A stretch of DNA of 64,000 nt from Saprospiraceae bacterium (GCA_019187225.1 JABAQQ010000013.1:186001-250000); one strand, 5' to 3'. Shown: positions 19,369-28,907, counted from the first letter of the stretch. A program made the numbers and translations. The notes: a model not told the origin generated them from the letters alone.

Positions 19369-20253
19369 CTTCAAAAAATTCTGCCGCGCCCGTTTCACCC
19401 CTTCCATAGGCGTGGTTACGTAGTTCTCCAGTTCGACTATATAATATTTGAGGCCCGCTTTCAGGCTCTGTTTGAAGATCGAAACAAAGTCAATGGAGCC
19501 GTCGCCGACCTCGACCGTCTCGCGTTTTTCGGTTTTGGCCATGTCTTTGACGTGGCATAATTCCCAACGGCCGGGGTAGAGTTTAATCCAGTCCAGCGGG
19601 TTGTGGTTGGCATAAGCGACCCAATAAATATCCATTTCCAGGGTCATCAGTTTGGGGTCTACCTCGTGCAGCAGCCATTCGATGATGAGGCGGTTGTCGG
19701 GGCCGCGTTTTTCAAATTCAAAATTGTGGTTGTGGTAACCGAAGCGGACGCCGGCTTTTTTCGCGTATTCGCCGGCAGCCTGGTACACTTGGACCATGTC
19801 GGGCATTTTAAGGCGGTCGTCGTCGGCCATGTAGGGGCAAACAACGTAACGCGTGCCGATGGAGGCAAAATTGTCAATCGCCTTTTTGGCAGCGTCGGTG
19901 AGTTCCTTTTTCCCCGCATCAAAATCCTTCGAAGTCACCATGTGATGCACTGAAGGCATCTTGATTCCATTGTCTTTCAATAACCTGGAAAAGTCGGCCA
20001 GCGGCATTCCAAACATACTGCCATCCGAATATCCGAAACCTTCCAATTCGCGATAACCCATACCGGCCAGCGCTTTCACCGTACCTGCGGCGTCTTTTTT
20101 CATATCCTCCCGCACGCTCCACAGTTGCAGGCCGAGGTGTGCGACCGGGGGAGCAAAAAGTGACGAAGGCAGGCCGTCGGCGGCCATTGCCGTCCCGGTC
20201 AGCGCCAGTGAAGTGTTTTTCAGGAAATGACGACGAGAAATGTAATGTTTCAT
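19357..20253 (-). CDS. Tat-exported sugar phosphate isomerase/epimerase-like protein
   Basis: 298 residues of the xylose isomerase-like TIM-barrel family. The N-terminus has a twin-arginine signal, SRRHFLKNTSLALTGTAMAA, so the protein is probably exported folded. The core shows LGLQLWSVREDM, HHMVTSKDFD, GYHNHNFEFE and LEMDIYWVAYA, all typical of this family. The exact substrate is unknown. Its last codons lie inside a 58-bp palindrome, and a huge heptad array lies upstream. Confidence 0.88.
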   Translation of the reverse strand: MKHYISRRHFLKNTSLALTGTAMAADGLPSSLFAPPVAHLGLQLWSVREDMKKDAAGTVKALAGMGYRELEGFGYSDGSMFGMPLADFSRLLKDNGIKMPSVHHMVTSKDFDAGKKELTDAAKKAIDNFASIGTRYVVCPYMADDDRLKMPDMVQVYQAAGEYAKKAGVRFGYHNHNFEFEKRGPDNRLIIEWLLHEVDPKLMTLEMDIYWVAYANHNPLDWIKLYPGRWELCHVKDMAKTEKRETVEVGDGSIDFVSIFKQSLKAGLKYYIVELENYVTTPMEGVKRARQNFLKLKF

Positions 20254-20383
20254 CTTTTGAAAAAATTTTTGGCAAATAAAGTAAAGTTCCGGTTAAGATT
20301 CGCTCAGATGTAACATATCAAAAATTTTCCCCCAAAACCATTTGGAAAGGACGAACGCAATGTGTGTATTTTACCCGCGAATT

Positions 20384-20741
20384 CAGTGGGCAGTTTGCAG
20401 TAGCAGTGGCAGTTTGCAGTGGCAGTGGCAGTTTGCAGTGGCAGTGGGCAGTGGCAGTAGCAGTGGCAGTAGCAGTGGCAGTTTGCAGTAGCAGTGGCAG
20501 TGGCAGTGGGCAGTAGCAGTGGGCAGTGAAAGTGACGCGTGTCATTTTTACATCTACTGCAAACTGCCACTGCTACTGCAAACTGCCACTGCTACTGCAA
20601 ACTGCCACTGCAAACTGCCACTGCTACTGCAAACTGCCACTGCAAACTGCCACTGCTACTGCAAACTGCCACTGCAAACTGCCACTGCAAACTGCCACTG
20701 CTACTGCAAACTGCCACTGCAAACTGCCACTGCCAACTGCC
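20384..20741. repeat. 358-bp inverted array of CAGTGG / CAGTTTG units
   Basis: The left arm (20384-20530) is a run of CAGTGG, CAGTAG and CAGTTTG. The right arm (20554-20741) is its complement (CCACTG, CTACTG, CAAACTG). They flank a short unique centre containing GACGCGTGTC. The whole region is open in several frames only because of its composition and is not a gene. It ends 9 nt before the glgA start. Confidence 0.92.
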
Positions 20742-20750
20742 TTCTGAACT

Positions 20751-22481
20751 ATGATCCAGGTCCTGCATATCTCCGCCGAATGTTATCCCGCTGCTAAAAC
20801 AGGCGGCCTGGCCGATGTGGTCGGCTCGCTGCCCAAGTATTTTACCAACGCCGGGATGCTTTCTGCAGCTATTATTCCGAAATACGCACTGAAATGGATC
20901 CACGGCCGCGAATGGGTAACGGTATACGGCGGCTCGGTTTGGGTCAATTGGCGGCAATGGCGCTTCACGGTGCAACAGGAAGCGGGCAATTCGCTCGGGT
21001 ATCCTTTGTTTGTGGTGGATATTCCCGGTTTGTTCGACCGCCCGGGCATCTATAACGACGCTTCCGGCGCTCCTTACGGCGATGAGATCGAGCGCTATAT
21101 CACCTTCCAGCAGGCCGTGCTCGACTGGCTTTTATCGTTCCCCTGGCAGGAGCGCCCGCGGGTGTTGCATTGCCACGATCATCATACAGCCTTGATCCCC
21201 TGGATGGTGAAACACTGTCCGGCTTATCAGCAGCTGGCGCCAATCCCCACAGTATTCACGATCCACAACGGCCAATATCAGGGCGCTTTCGGCTGGAACA
21301 ATGGCAACCTGTTGCCGCCCTATGAAGCGGGCGCCCGCAATTTGCTCGACTGGAACGGCATCATCAACCCCATGGCAGCCGCCGTCAAAACAGCCTGGGC
21401 AGTCACAACCGTGTCCGAATCCTATCTGTACGAACTGCACCAGAACAGTCTGGGGTTGGAAACGCTTTTCCACCAGGAATGGCGCAAAGAATACGGCATC
21501 ATCAACGGCATAGACGTCCATGTGTGGGACCCGGAGACAGACCCTATGATACACCATCGTTTGGAAGACGACCACATTCAGGCTTTTAAATCAAAAAACA
21601 AGCGGGTATTGTGCGAGTGGTTCGGCTTTCCGGAGGATGCGCCGCTTATCAGTTTTATCGGCCGGCTTGTCGGCGAAAAAGGCGTAGACCTGCTTCCCGA
21701 CACCTACCGGCGTTTTATCCACAGCGGCACCCGCGCCTGCTTCCTGGTGCTCGGCACCGGCGAACCCTGGACGCAAAACCAGTTCCGGACCATGGCGCAC
21801 CAATACCCGGGCCGGTTCAATGCTGTGATTGACTACAACGAAGCGCTCTCCCACCAGATCTACGCCGGATCGGATTTCCTCATCATGCCTTCGCGCGTGG
21901 AACCCTGTGGCCTCAACCAGATGTACGCCATGCGCTATGGCGCCATTCCCATCGTGCGCAGTATTGGCGGACTGAAAGATACCGTGCCTGATATCGGCGA
22001 GCCGGGCGGCAACGGCCGCGGCATCCGCTTCGACCATTTCAGCGTGGAGGACGCTTCCTCCGCTCTTTACCGTGCCGTTTCGATGTGGCACAACGAGCCC
22101 GGTATCGTTGCCTTTTTGCGGCAGCGCATCATGGAAGTTGATTTTTCATGGGAAAAAACAATAGAAAAATACGTGGCGGTGTACCGCCGTGTGGGAGCCA
22201 CGGTGGAACCGGATAAGGCCCCACCCCCTGAAATAAAAGAAGAAGCACCCGCCAAACCCGTCGCAAAGGCAGCAAAACCGGTAGCGGCAGAAGAACCTGC
22301 GAAAAAAGTCGCTGCCGCCTCTCCCAAACCCAAGGTAAAAAAATTGGCGCCCGGCGAAAAACCACCGGCACCCGAAACCGCGGCAAAACCAACAAAACGC
22401 ATCGAAAAACAATCAGTATCCGAAGAAAAACCGCCTGCCGCAGCGAAGACAAAGCGCAAAGCGACAGCCAAGAAAAAATAA
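20751..22481 (+). CDS. glgA: Glycogen synthase with a basic C-terminal tail
   Basis: GT5 enzyme that transfers glucose from ADP-glucose to the growing alpha-1,4-glucan. The N-terminus has the substrate motif KTGGLADVVGSLPK at residues 16-29, and later VFTIHNGQYQG and MPSRVEPCGLNQMYAMRYG match GT5. The catalytic part ends near residue 485. About 85 further residues are rich in Lys, Ala, Pro and Glu (KPVAKAAKPVAAEEPAKK), like a histone-type disordered tail, and are not part of the usual enzyme. It forms an operon with glgC. The start directly follows a large repeat array. Confidence 0.93.
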   Translation: MIQVLHISAECYPAAKTGGLADVVGSLPKYFTNAGMLSAAIIPKYALKWIHGREWVTVYGGSVWVNWRQWRFTVQQEAGNSLGYPLFVVDIPGLFDRPGIYNDASGAPYGDEIERYITFQQAVLDWLLSFPWQERPRVLHCHDHHTALIPWMVKHCPAYQQLAPIPTVFTIHNGQYQGAFGWNNGNLLPPYEAGARNLLDWNGIINPMAAAVKTAWAVTTVSESYLYELHQNSLGLETLFHQEWRKEYGIINGIDVHVWDPETDPMIHHRLEDDHIQAFKSKNKRVLCEWFGFPEDAPLISFIGRLVGEKGVDLLPDTYRRFIHSGTRACFLVLGTGEPWTQNQFRTMAHQYPGRFNAVIDYNEALSHQIYAGSDFLIMPSRVEPCGLNQMYAMRYGAIPIVRSIGGLKDTVPDIGEPGGNGRGIRFDHFSVEDASSALYRAVSMWHNEPGIVAFLRQRIMEVDFSWEKTIEKYVAVYRRVGATVEPDKAPPPEIKEEAPAKPVAKAAKPVAAEEPAKKVAAASPKPKVKKLAPGEKPPAPETAAKPTKRIEKQSVSEEKPPAAAKTKRKATAKKK

Positions 22482-22550
22482 CCATCCACATCCCGCCTTC
22501 GCCCCGAAGCATCGGGGCTGCGGCGGGCAAGCAATCAACGAACACCTGCC

Positions 22551-23822
22551 ATGATCAAAATGATTTGCCTCATCCTCGGCGGCGGCGCCGGAAGCCGCTT
22601 GTTCCCGCTTACCGAAAAACGTTCCAAGCCCGCCGTCCCCATCGGCGGCAAATACCGCCTTATTGATATCCCTATCTCCAATTGCATCAATTCCGGCGTC
22701 AAACGAATGTTCGTACTCACCCAGTACAACTCCGCGTCGCTGAATGCCCACATCAAGAACACCTACAATTTTGACATTTTCACAAGGGGTTTTGTGGATA
22801 TCCTCGCTGCCGAACAGACCCCCAGCAGCAAAGAGTGGTTCCAGGGCACCGCCGACGCCGTGCGCCAGAGCCGCCAACACTACGAACGCCAGGATTTCGA
22901 TTATATCCTGCTGCTTTCGGGGGATCAATTGTATCAAATGGACTTCGAGTCCATGGTAAAGCATCACATTGAAATGGGCGCTGACATCACAATCGCCTGC
23001 CTGCCGGTAGATGCACGCGACGCGACCGGATTCGGCATTATGAAAGTGAATGAGGAAGGCTACATTCCCCGGTTTATTGAAAAACCCAATGCCGACGAGT
23101 TGCCCAACTGGGTAAGCGAGGTCAGTCCGCTCAACAAAAAAAGAGGACGCAATTACCTGGCCTCGATGGGCATTTATATTTTTAACCGCAAGGCGATCAG
23201 CGACCTGTTCGACCAATACCCCCACGCGACCGATTTTGGAAAAGAAATTATCCCTTCTGCTATCGGCGAAGGACGCAAAGTTGCTGCTTATCAATACGAG
23301 GGTTACTGGACCGATATCGGGACAATCCATTCGTTCTTTGAAGCTAACATCGAACTGACCGACCATATCCCCTCCTTCAACCTGTTCGACAGCCAAAGAC
23401 AGATCTATACGCGCGGTCGTATGTTACCGCCCGCCAAATTCTACGGCGGCACCCAACTCAACCGGGCGCTCATCGCTGAAGGCTCCATCATTCACGCCCG
23501 CTTGATCGAAGGCTCCATCATCGGATTGCGTTCCCGCCTCGGTGAAAACACCGTCATCAAGGACTCCATCGTCATGGGCAACGACACCTATCAGACTTTA
23601 CAGGAAATTGCGCTGCACGCCGACGAGATTCCCCTTGGTGTGGGCCATTATTGTCACATCGAGCACGCTATTCTCGACAAAGATTGCCGCATCGGCAACA
23701 ATGTGGTCATCAAAGGCGGCGAACATCTGCCCGATATTGATACGGATGAATACTGCGTCCGCGACGGAGTCGTGGTGGTAAAAAAAGGCGCCGTGCTACC
23801 GGAAGGGACGAGGATCATGTAA
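22551..23822 (+). CDS. glgC: Glucose-1-phosphate adenylyltransferase
   Basis: Makes ADP-glucose, the donor used by GlgA; the committed step of glycogen synthesis. 423 residues. The nucleotidyltransferase signature GGGAGSRLFPLTEKRSKPA is near the N-terminus, followed by YRLIDIPISNCINSG, and the C-terminal left-handed beta-helix carries hexapeptide-type repeats (SIIHARLIEGSIIG). It follows glgA by 69 nt. Its stop is 3 nt from the stop of the convergent ATPase gene. Confidence 0.96.
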   Translation: MIKMICLILGGGAGSRLFPLTEKRSKPAVPIGGKYRLIDIPISNCINSGVKRMFVLTQYNSASLNAHIKNTYNFDIFTRGFVDILAAEQTPSSKEWFQGTADAVRQSRQHYERQDFDYILLLSGDQLYQMDFESMVKHHIEMGADITIACLPVDARDATGFGIMKVNEEGYIPRFIEKPNADELPNWVSEVSPLNKKRGRNYLASMGIYIFNRKAISDLFDQYPHATDFGKEIIPSAIGEGRKVAAYQYEGYWTDIGTIHSFFEANIELTDHIPSFNLFDSQRQIYTRGRMLPPAKFYGGTQLNRALIAEGSIIHARLIEGSIIGLRSRLGENTVIKDSIVMGNDTYQTLQEIALHADEIPLGVGHYCHIEHAILDKDCRIGNNVVIKGGEHLPDIDTDEYCVRDGVVVVKKGAVLPEGTRIM

Positions 23823-23825
23823 AAG

Positions 23826-26354
23826 TCACTTCTGCAATCCCTTCCACACCTCAAACCACCCCACCGACACCAGCGCTGTCAGCAAACACCAGCCCACTTC
23901 GCTGCCATTCAGCGGGCCGAGCTGGAACATTTCCCGCATGGAAGGCGCCAACATGATAGCGATTGCAATGGCCGTCGAAGCGCCGATGATCCACCACAGC
24001 AGGTTGTTGCGGTAGAAAATGGTGCGCGCAATCGTGTACTCAAAGGAGCGGTTGGCCAGCGTCAGGAAGATGTTGGCGGCAAGCATGGTAACAAATACGA
24101 ACGAGCGGGTGGTATTTTCGTCCTTACCTTGCGCGACAGCGAAGTGGTACATAACAAAAACACCGGCAGTTATGACAAGCCCCTGAACAAGGCTCAGCGA
24201 CAATTCGCGCCAGGAAAACAGATTGTCGGTATGCGCGCGCGGCGGTTTTTGCAACACATTCGGCTCGGCGGGTTCGTTCTCGAAAGCGATGGCGCAGGTA
24301 GGATCCATGATGAGTTCGAGAAAGATGACATGGACGGGCATAAGCATGTGCAAATAAGGCCAGCCGAATAACAACGGCAACAAAACCACGAGCACAATGG
24401 GAAGGTGGATGGATATGATATACCGGATGGCCTTGCGAAGGTTCTGGTAAATACGGCGCCCGGTTTTAACCGCCCTGACCATGTGGGCAAGATCGTCGTC
24501 GAGCAGCACCATGGAGGCTGCCCCCTTCGCAATTTCGGTACCGCGGCGGCCCATCGCCACACCCACAGGCGCCGCTTTCAGCGCAGGGCCATCGTTGACG
24601 CCGTCGCCCGTCATGGCCACCACTTCGCCATTGGATTTGAGCGCATTTACCACGCGCAGTTTGGCATCCGGGAACATCCGGGCAAAGACGGTGGCGCGGC
24701 CCGCTGTCACGCGCAACTGACTTTCGCTCATCTGCATCACTTCCTCGCCGGTCACTGCTTCTCCTTCCACGCGGATACCGCTTTCACGCGCAATGTTCAT
24801 AGCAGTCTCAGGGTAGTCGCCCGTGACCATTTTTACCGCAATACCCGCTTCATAAAATTTGTTCATCACTTTTTTGATGTTCGGTTTGGGCGGATCGTAC
24901 AGCGCGATCAGACCTTCGAATTGCCACGGAAAATCGTCCTGCTCTTTCGGATAATCGTTTTTAGACCATTCGGCGCTTGCGACTCCCAGTACGCGATAAC
25001 CCTTGCGGGCCATTTCCTTCGTTTTTTCCAGGATTTCCTTTTGCTGCTCGCCGGAGATATGACAAACCCGGAGGATGCGCTCTACCGCGCCCTTGGTAGC
25101 GATCACCCTCCCCCCCTCCGACACCGGGAGGGGAGACGGCGGGTTGACCGGATCGCCCTGCGTTTCCGCTGCATGGGATACCGGGGAAGAGGAAGGGACA
25201 GGGTGGTACACATGCGTCATCATCGGTGGCACGCCCGACAGCGCGTATTCGTATACCATTTCGAAATCGGGACGGCGGTCGCGGTCGGCGCTCTCTTCGT
25301 AGGCTTCGTGAATGGCTTTTTCCATCGCGTCGAACGGCGTGGGTTCGCTTGCCCACATCGCATATTCGAGAACGCGCCCCCGGCCGAAGAAATCAGTGGT
25401 TTCGACAACGCTCATGCGGTTTTCGGTGATGGTGCCCGTTTTGTCGAGACAGATCACGGTGGCGGCGCCGAGGCTTTCCACTGTTTTGGGTTGTTTCACC
25501 AATACCTGCTGGCGGGTCATGCGGTAGGCTCCCAAAGCCATAAAAGTGGTGAAAGCCACCGGTATTTCCGCCGGCACGAGGGCCAATGCGAAGGACAGGG
25601 AAAACAACAAGGCGGTCAGGATACTCTCTTCGTAAGAGAAATTGATGGCAAAAACGATCAAAAAGGCCAGCAGACCTGCCAGCAACATTTGCCGCACAAA
25701 GCGATCGATCTGCTGTTGCAAAGGCGTGGGCTCCGTTTCGATGGACTCGATGGACTTGCCCAATTTACCGAACTCTGTGCGGGCGCCCACAGCCTGCACC
25801 CGTGCCACCCCAAGACCGGAGGAGACGATCGTCCCCTGAAAAAGGCGGTTTTCACCTTCTGCAGCGGTTTTGTTCACCGGTAAAGATTCGCCGGTAAGAA
25901 TGGCTTCATCCACGCTCAGGTCGTTTTGTTGCACCACTATGCCATCGGCGGGGATGCGCTCGCCCTCCGAAAAGGCGATCAAATCGTCCACGACGATCTC
26001 TTCCACAGGCACCTCCCGCCGTTTGCCATCGCGGATAACGATGGCGCGGGGTTGGGAAAGCTGCTGCAAGGCTGCAAGCGCAGTTTCACTTCGAAATTCC
26101 TGAACAATTTCGATCACTATCACAAAAACCACCGCTCCCACCATCAACCACGCTTCCGCCTGATCGCCTATGGCAAAGTAGAGGGCGCAGGTCAGCAGCA
26201 GGAGGAGGAAAATTGGCTCCGCCAATATTTCTCTCAACATGTGCGTCAATGCGCGCCTGGGGCGCACATAAATCCGGTTGCTGCCGTGCAGTGTCCTGCT
26301 CTGCGCAACTTGCTCCTCAGAAAGGCCGTGTAACGTGGAGTCGTCTTGGTTCAT
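23826..26354 (-). CDS. Cation-transporting P-type ATPase
   Basis: 842-residue inner-membrane pump of the P2-like class. Seen: actuator LTGESLPVNK, phosphorylation site DKTGTITENRM (Asp near residue 303), hinge TGDGVNDGPALK, and about ten membrane segments. The TM4 motif is PAEIPVAF, not the PEGLP of typical calcium pumps, so the ion is not assigned. Around residues 383-420 the nucleotide-binding domain has a Pro/Ser-rich insertion (HPVPSSSPVSHA and on), G+C-rich at the DNA level. It lies 35 nt downstream of an outer-membrane protein gene, likely an operon. Confidence 0.9.
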   Translation of the reverse strand: MNQDDSTLHGLSEEQVAQSRTLHGSNRIYVRPRRALTHMLREILAEPIFLLLLLTCALYFAIGDQAEAWLMVGAVVFVIVIEIVQEFRSETALAALQQLSQPRAIVIRDGKRREVPVEEIVVDDLIAFSEGERIPADGIVVQQNDLSVDEAILTGESLPVNKTAAEGENRLFQGTIVSSGLGVARVQAVGARTEFGKLGKSIESIETEPTPLQQQIDRFVRQMLLAGLLAFLIVFAINFSYEESILTALLFSLSFALALVPAEIPVAFTTFMALGAYRMTRQQVLVKQPKTVESLGAATVICLDKTGTITENRMSVVETTDFFGRGRVLEYAMWASEPTPFDAMEKAIHEAYEESADRDRRPDFEMVYEYALSGVPPMMTHVYHPVPSSSPVSHAAETQGDPVNPPSPLPVSEGGRVIATKGAVERILRVCHISGEQQKEILEKTKEMARKGYRVLGVASAEWSKNDYPKEQDDFPWQFEGLIALYDPPKPNIKKVMNKFYEAGIAVKMVTGDYPETAMNIARESGIRVEGEAVTGEEVMQMSESQLRVTAGRATVFARMFPDAKLRVVNALKSNGEVVAMTGDGVNDGPALKAAPVGVAMGRRGTEIAKGAASMVLLDDDLAHMVRAVKTGRRIYQNLRKAIRYIISIHLPIVLVVLLPLLFGWPYLHMLMPVHVIFLELIMDPTCAIAFENEPAEPNVLQKPPRAHTDNLFSWRELSLSLVQGLVITAGVFVMYHFAVAQGKDENTTRSFVFVTMLAANIFLTLANRSFEYTIARTIFYRNNLLWWIIGASTAIAIAIMLAPSMREMFQLGPLNGSEVGWCLLTALVSVGWFEVWKGLQK

Positions 26355-26389
26355 GTCGAGCGGTCAATAGGGCGTAAACTTACGCCAAT

Positions 26390-27574
26390 TCAAAATCCCC
26401 ACCTGAGCCGGAGCAGCAAAACATTCCCCCGGTTTTTGAACTTGTCGTCCTGCGGTGCAAAAAACGACTGCGCCACTATGGTGACATCCCAATTGTCGCT
26501 GACTGAATAACTCAATACGGGAAATGCGATAAATGCGTCCGCGCCGGGGCAATAGATAAGGCTTAGATTGGCCGTGAAAAGCGGCGTGATTTGTTTGGAT
26601 ACCTGACCCAAAATGGAATATTTAAAGGGCATCAGCATTTTTGCCGAGAGCTGCCGGGTAGCCAGTTCCTCCAGGGCTTCCGCTTCGTTGCTGCCGCCTG
26701 AGGTGTACAACACCGCTCCCCCGATATACCAGCCGCCCTCAAAACTGTAGTCGCCGCCCAAAGTCAGGGACAAAACTCCGGTGGTATCCCAGAATGACCG
26801 ATGCGGCTGAAACCAGGTCGCTTCGCCCTTGAAACCCGCATCGCCGATACTGCCCGCCCATCCCACACCCATCGCCACATCATCCCGGTACCACCCGCCG
26901 AGCACCTGAAAATCATAGCCCCTGCGGTTGAAGCGGTAGAGCAACGCGGCGATCGTGGATGCGGAATCCCTGCCCCGGCTGAGCGCCAGGTCGAAACCGG
27001 ACATACCGCTGGTGTAATAGCGCACCCGGAGCGCGTCGCTGCCCGGCCGTTCTTCGTAGTCGAAATCGAAAAAGTTGTACGCATTGAACAGGTCGTTGGG
27101 ATTCCAGGCCGTCGTGACACCCCAATTGACCCGCTGCCTTCCGAGTGTAATGTCCCAATGTTGTATGCGCCAATTCAGCGACAGCCGGTCGGCGATGGTG
27201 TGCAACACTACTGCCGGTTCGTCCACCGCCACCCACGACAGGTCCATCCAGCCGCTCTCGTAGTCCGCCTGCTCCGCAAAGCCCGGCGTCCAGCGCACCT
27301 GCTCACCCCAGAACAGGCGGGTGCGCAATTCCAGCCTTGCTGAAAACGATTCAGAAAAATCGTATTTGAAATTCAAACGGTTGTGCAAAAAATTACCCGT
27401 CAGCAACGAACCTTTATCCGGCGTGAAGGCGGCGGTATGAAGGTCCTTCAGGTAACCCTGAAAATGAAACCGCGCCGGTTTTTCTTCCCGCAGAGAATCC
27501 GTCGTCTGCCCTTTCACGAAAATGGGACAAACAGAACAAAAAACAAATACGGTTATGTAGAAAAAGTCCTTCAT
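26390..27574 (-). CDS. Outer-membrane beta-barrel protein (porin-like)
   Basis: 394 residues with a signal peptide ending near VKGQ (residue 23). The whole chain is made of alternating aromatic-rich amphipathic strands and ends in RGNVLLLRLRWGF, with a terminal aromatic residue as in outer-membrane barrels. The conserved-looking block LGRQRVNWGVTTAWNPNDLFN resembles alginate-export / DUF1302-type porins. It is encoded just upstream of the P-type ATPase, so a joint role in ion traffic is possible but not shown. Confidence 0.75.
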   Translation of the reverse strand: MKDFFYITVFVFCSVCPIFVKGQTTDSLREEKPARFHFQGYLKDLHTAAFTPDKGSLLTGNFLHNRLNFKYDFSESFSARLELRTRLFWGEQVRWTPGFAEQADYESGWMDLSWVAVDEPAVVLHTIADRLSLNWRIQHWDITLGRQRVNWGVTTAWNPNDLFNAYNFFDFDYEERPGSDALRVRYYTSGMSGFDLALSRGRDSASTIAALLYRFNRRGYDFQVLGGWYRDDVAMGVGWAGSIGDAGFKGEATWFQPHRSFWDTTGVLSLTLGGDYSFEGGWYIGGAVLYTSGGSNEAEALEELATRQLSAKMLMPFKYSILGQVSKQITPLFTANLSLIYCPGADAFIAFPVLSYSVSDNWDVTIVAQSFFAPQDDKFKNRGNVLLLRLRWGF

Positions 27575-27662
27575 GAGGAGGGGGATTTTGCCGGCAAGTT
27601 AAGGGTAAAATGAGGCGGCGGCACAACGGATTGCTGCTTCGTGTAAGATATTCAAACGACAC

Positions 27663-27693
27663 TTGGTTTTTCCACCAACTTGCAGTACCTTTG
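27663..27693 (+). promoter_or_regulatory. Promoter of rplU
   Basis: TTG at 27663-27665 and TACCTTTG at 27686-27693 with a 20-nt spacer: a textbook Bacteroidota promoter. It precedes the L21 start codon by 53 nt. Confidence 0.75.
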
Positions 27694-27746
27694 CCCGCCT
27701 TTTCAGAAAAAGGCAAATTATTTTCACCAAATTTTTGATTTTCAAC

Positions 27747-28058
27747 ATGTTCGCAATTGTTTCCATTGCCGGTCAACAATTCAAAGTTGAGGAAGGTCAG
27801 CAGATCTTCGTCCACCGGCTGGCAGCGCAGGAAGGAGAAAAAGTCTCTTTCGATGCCGTGCACCTCATCGAGAACGACGGCAAAGTCACCATCGGCACGC
27901 CCAACATCAAAGGCGCCGGCATCCGCGCCAGCGTGCTCGGCCATGTAAAAGGCGATAAAGTCATCGTTTTTCACAAAAAGCGCCGCAAAGGTTACCGCAA
28001 GAAAAACGGCCACCGCCAGTCGTTCACCAAAATTCAGATTGATTCCATTGCAGTCTGA
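27747..28058 (+). CDS. rplU: 50S ribosomal protein L21
   Basis: Large-subunit protein that binds 23S rRNA. The start at 27747 gives 103 residues beginning MFAIVSIAGQQFKVEEGQ, the family's normal N-terminus. The basic block FHKKRRKGYRKKNGHRQ near the C-terminus is the rRNA-binding signature. An upstream in-frame ATG lies over the promoter and is not used. It is followed by the L27 fusion gene, the standard rplU-rpmA order. Confidence 0.97.
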   Translation: MFAIVSIAGQQFKVEEGQQIFVHRLAAQEGEKVSFDAVHLIENDGKVTIGTPNIKGAGIRASVLGHVKGDKVIVFHKKRRKGYRKKNGHRQSFTKIQIDSIAV

Positions 28059-28061
28059 TTT

Positions 28062-28163
28062 GGTTATTAGTTATTGGTTGTCGGTTATTGGAAAACCGGC
28101 CCGTTGCCAATACCGTCAAACCTCAGAAACCGCTCATTCACACATTCACTCAATCACTCATTG
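28062..28163. repeat. Heptad arrays in the rplU-rpmA spacer
   Basis: ATTGGTT-type units (GGTTATT, AGTTATT, GGTTGTC, GGTTATT) at 28067-28090 and CATTCAC / CACTCAT-type units at 28131-28160, ending a few bases before the rpmA ATG. A short inverted pair CCAATA / TATTGG is also present. Confidence 0.65.
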
Positions 28164-28167
28164 AATA

Positions 28168-28893
28168 ATGGCACACAAAAAAGGTGTAGGTAGTACCGAT
28201 AACGGCCGCGACAGTAAAAGCAAACGTCTCGGCGTAAAACTCTTCGGCGGCCAGTATGCGGTTGCCGGCAATATTCTTGTCCGCCAGCGGGGTACCAAAT
28301 ACCACCCCGGTGAAAACGTTTACATGGGGCGCGACCACACGCTGCACGCTGCGATTGACGGTGTAGTGACATTCAAACGCGGCAGAAACGACCGCAGTTT
28401 CGTGAGCATCCTACCGTACCGGAAAGACGAACCGGTGACGCCCGTCAAGCCGCCGAAAGTAGCAACCAAAGTAAAGGACCTGCCGAAAGCTACTCCGACG
28501 GACAAACCTGCCAAATCAAAAAAAGAAGCAGCCCCTGTTGAAGTGGAAGAAACAGCAGCAGTGGCAGAAGCCGTAGCAGAGCCGGCAGTCGAAAAGAAAG
28601 CCGCGGCGCCGAAAAAAGAAAAAGCGCCCAAGCTCGACGATCTGAAGATCATCGAAGGCGTCGGCCCGAAAATCGAAACGCTGCTGAAAGAAGGCGGCAT
28701 CAGCACCTGGGCTGAACTGGCCGAAGCTTCCGTCGAGCGCATCAAAGAGATTCTCGACGCCGCCGGACCACGCTACCAGATCCACGACCCGAGCAGCTGG
28801 CCCGCGCAGGCAAAATTCGCCGCCGAAGGCAAGTGGGAAGAGCTGAAAGAGTACCAGGAAATGCTCATCGGGGGCCGCGACGTGACAGAATAA
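28168..28893 (+). CDS. rpmA: 50S ribosomal protein L27 fused to a helix-hairpin-helix domain
   Basis: Residues 1-86 are a complete L27, starting [20 protein letters not shown], whose N-terminus reaches the peptidyl-transferase centre. A flexible Lys/Ala/Pro/Glu linker (about 87-152) follows. Residues about 153-241 form a second domain, [20 protein letters not shown] then [21 protein letters not shown], a helix-hairpin-helix domain I know from other Bacteroidota proteins. Standard L27 is about 85 residues, so this is nearly three times longer. No N-terminal extension needing Prp cleavage is present. Both parts are in one uninterrupted frame. Confidence 0.93.
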   Translation: MAHKKGVGSTDNGRDSKSKRLGVKLFGGQYAVAGNILVRQRGTKYHPGENVYMGRDHTLHAAIDGVVTFKRGRNDRSFVSILPYRKDEPVTPVKPPKVATKVKDLPKATPTDKPAKSKKEAAPVEVEETAAVAEAVAEPAVEKKAAAPKKEKAPKLDDLKIIEGVGPKIETLLKEGGISTWAELAEASVERIKEILDAAGPRYQIHDPSSWPAQAKFAAEGKWEELKEYQEMLIGGRDVTE

Positions 28894-28907
28894 GTCTATA
28901 TTATGAC

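Noticed and set aside
20304-20797. Several open frames across the CAGTGG array, encoding Cys/His/Thr/Ala-rich peptides on both strands
   Set aside because: They exist only because the repeat lacks stops in most frames; all frames are equally open and the peptides are pure repeat translation.
23470-23530. Direct repeat of GAAGGCTCCATCAT within glgC
   Set aside because: Codes for two turns of the left-handed beta-helix; ordinary internal protein repeat.
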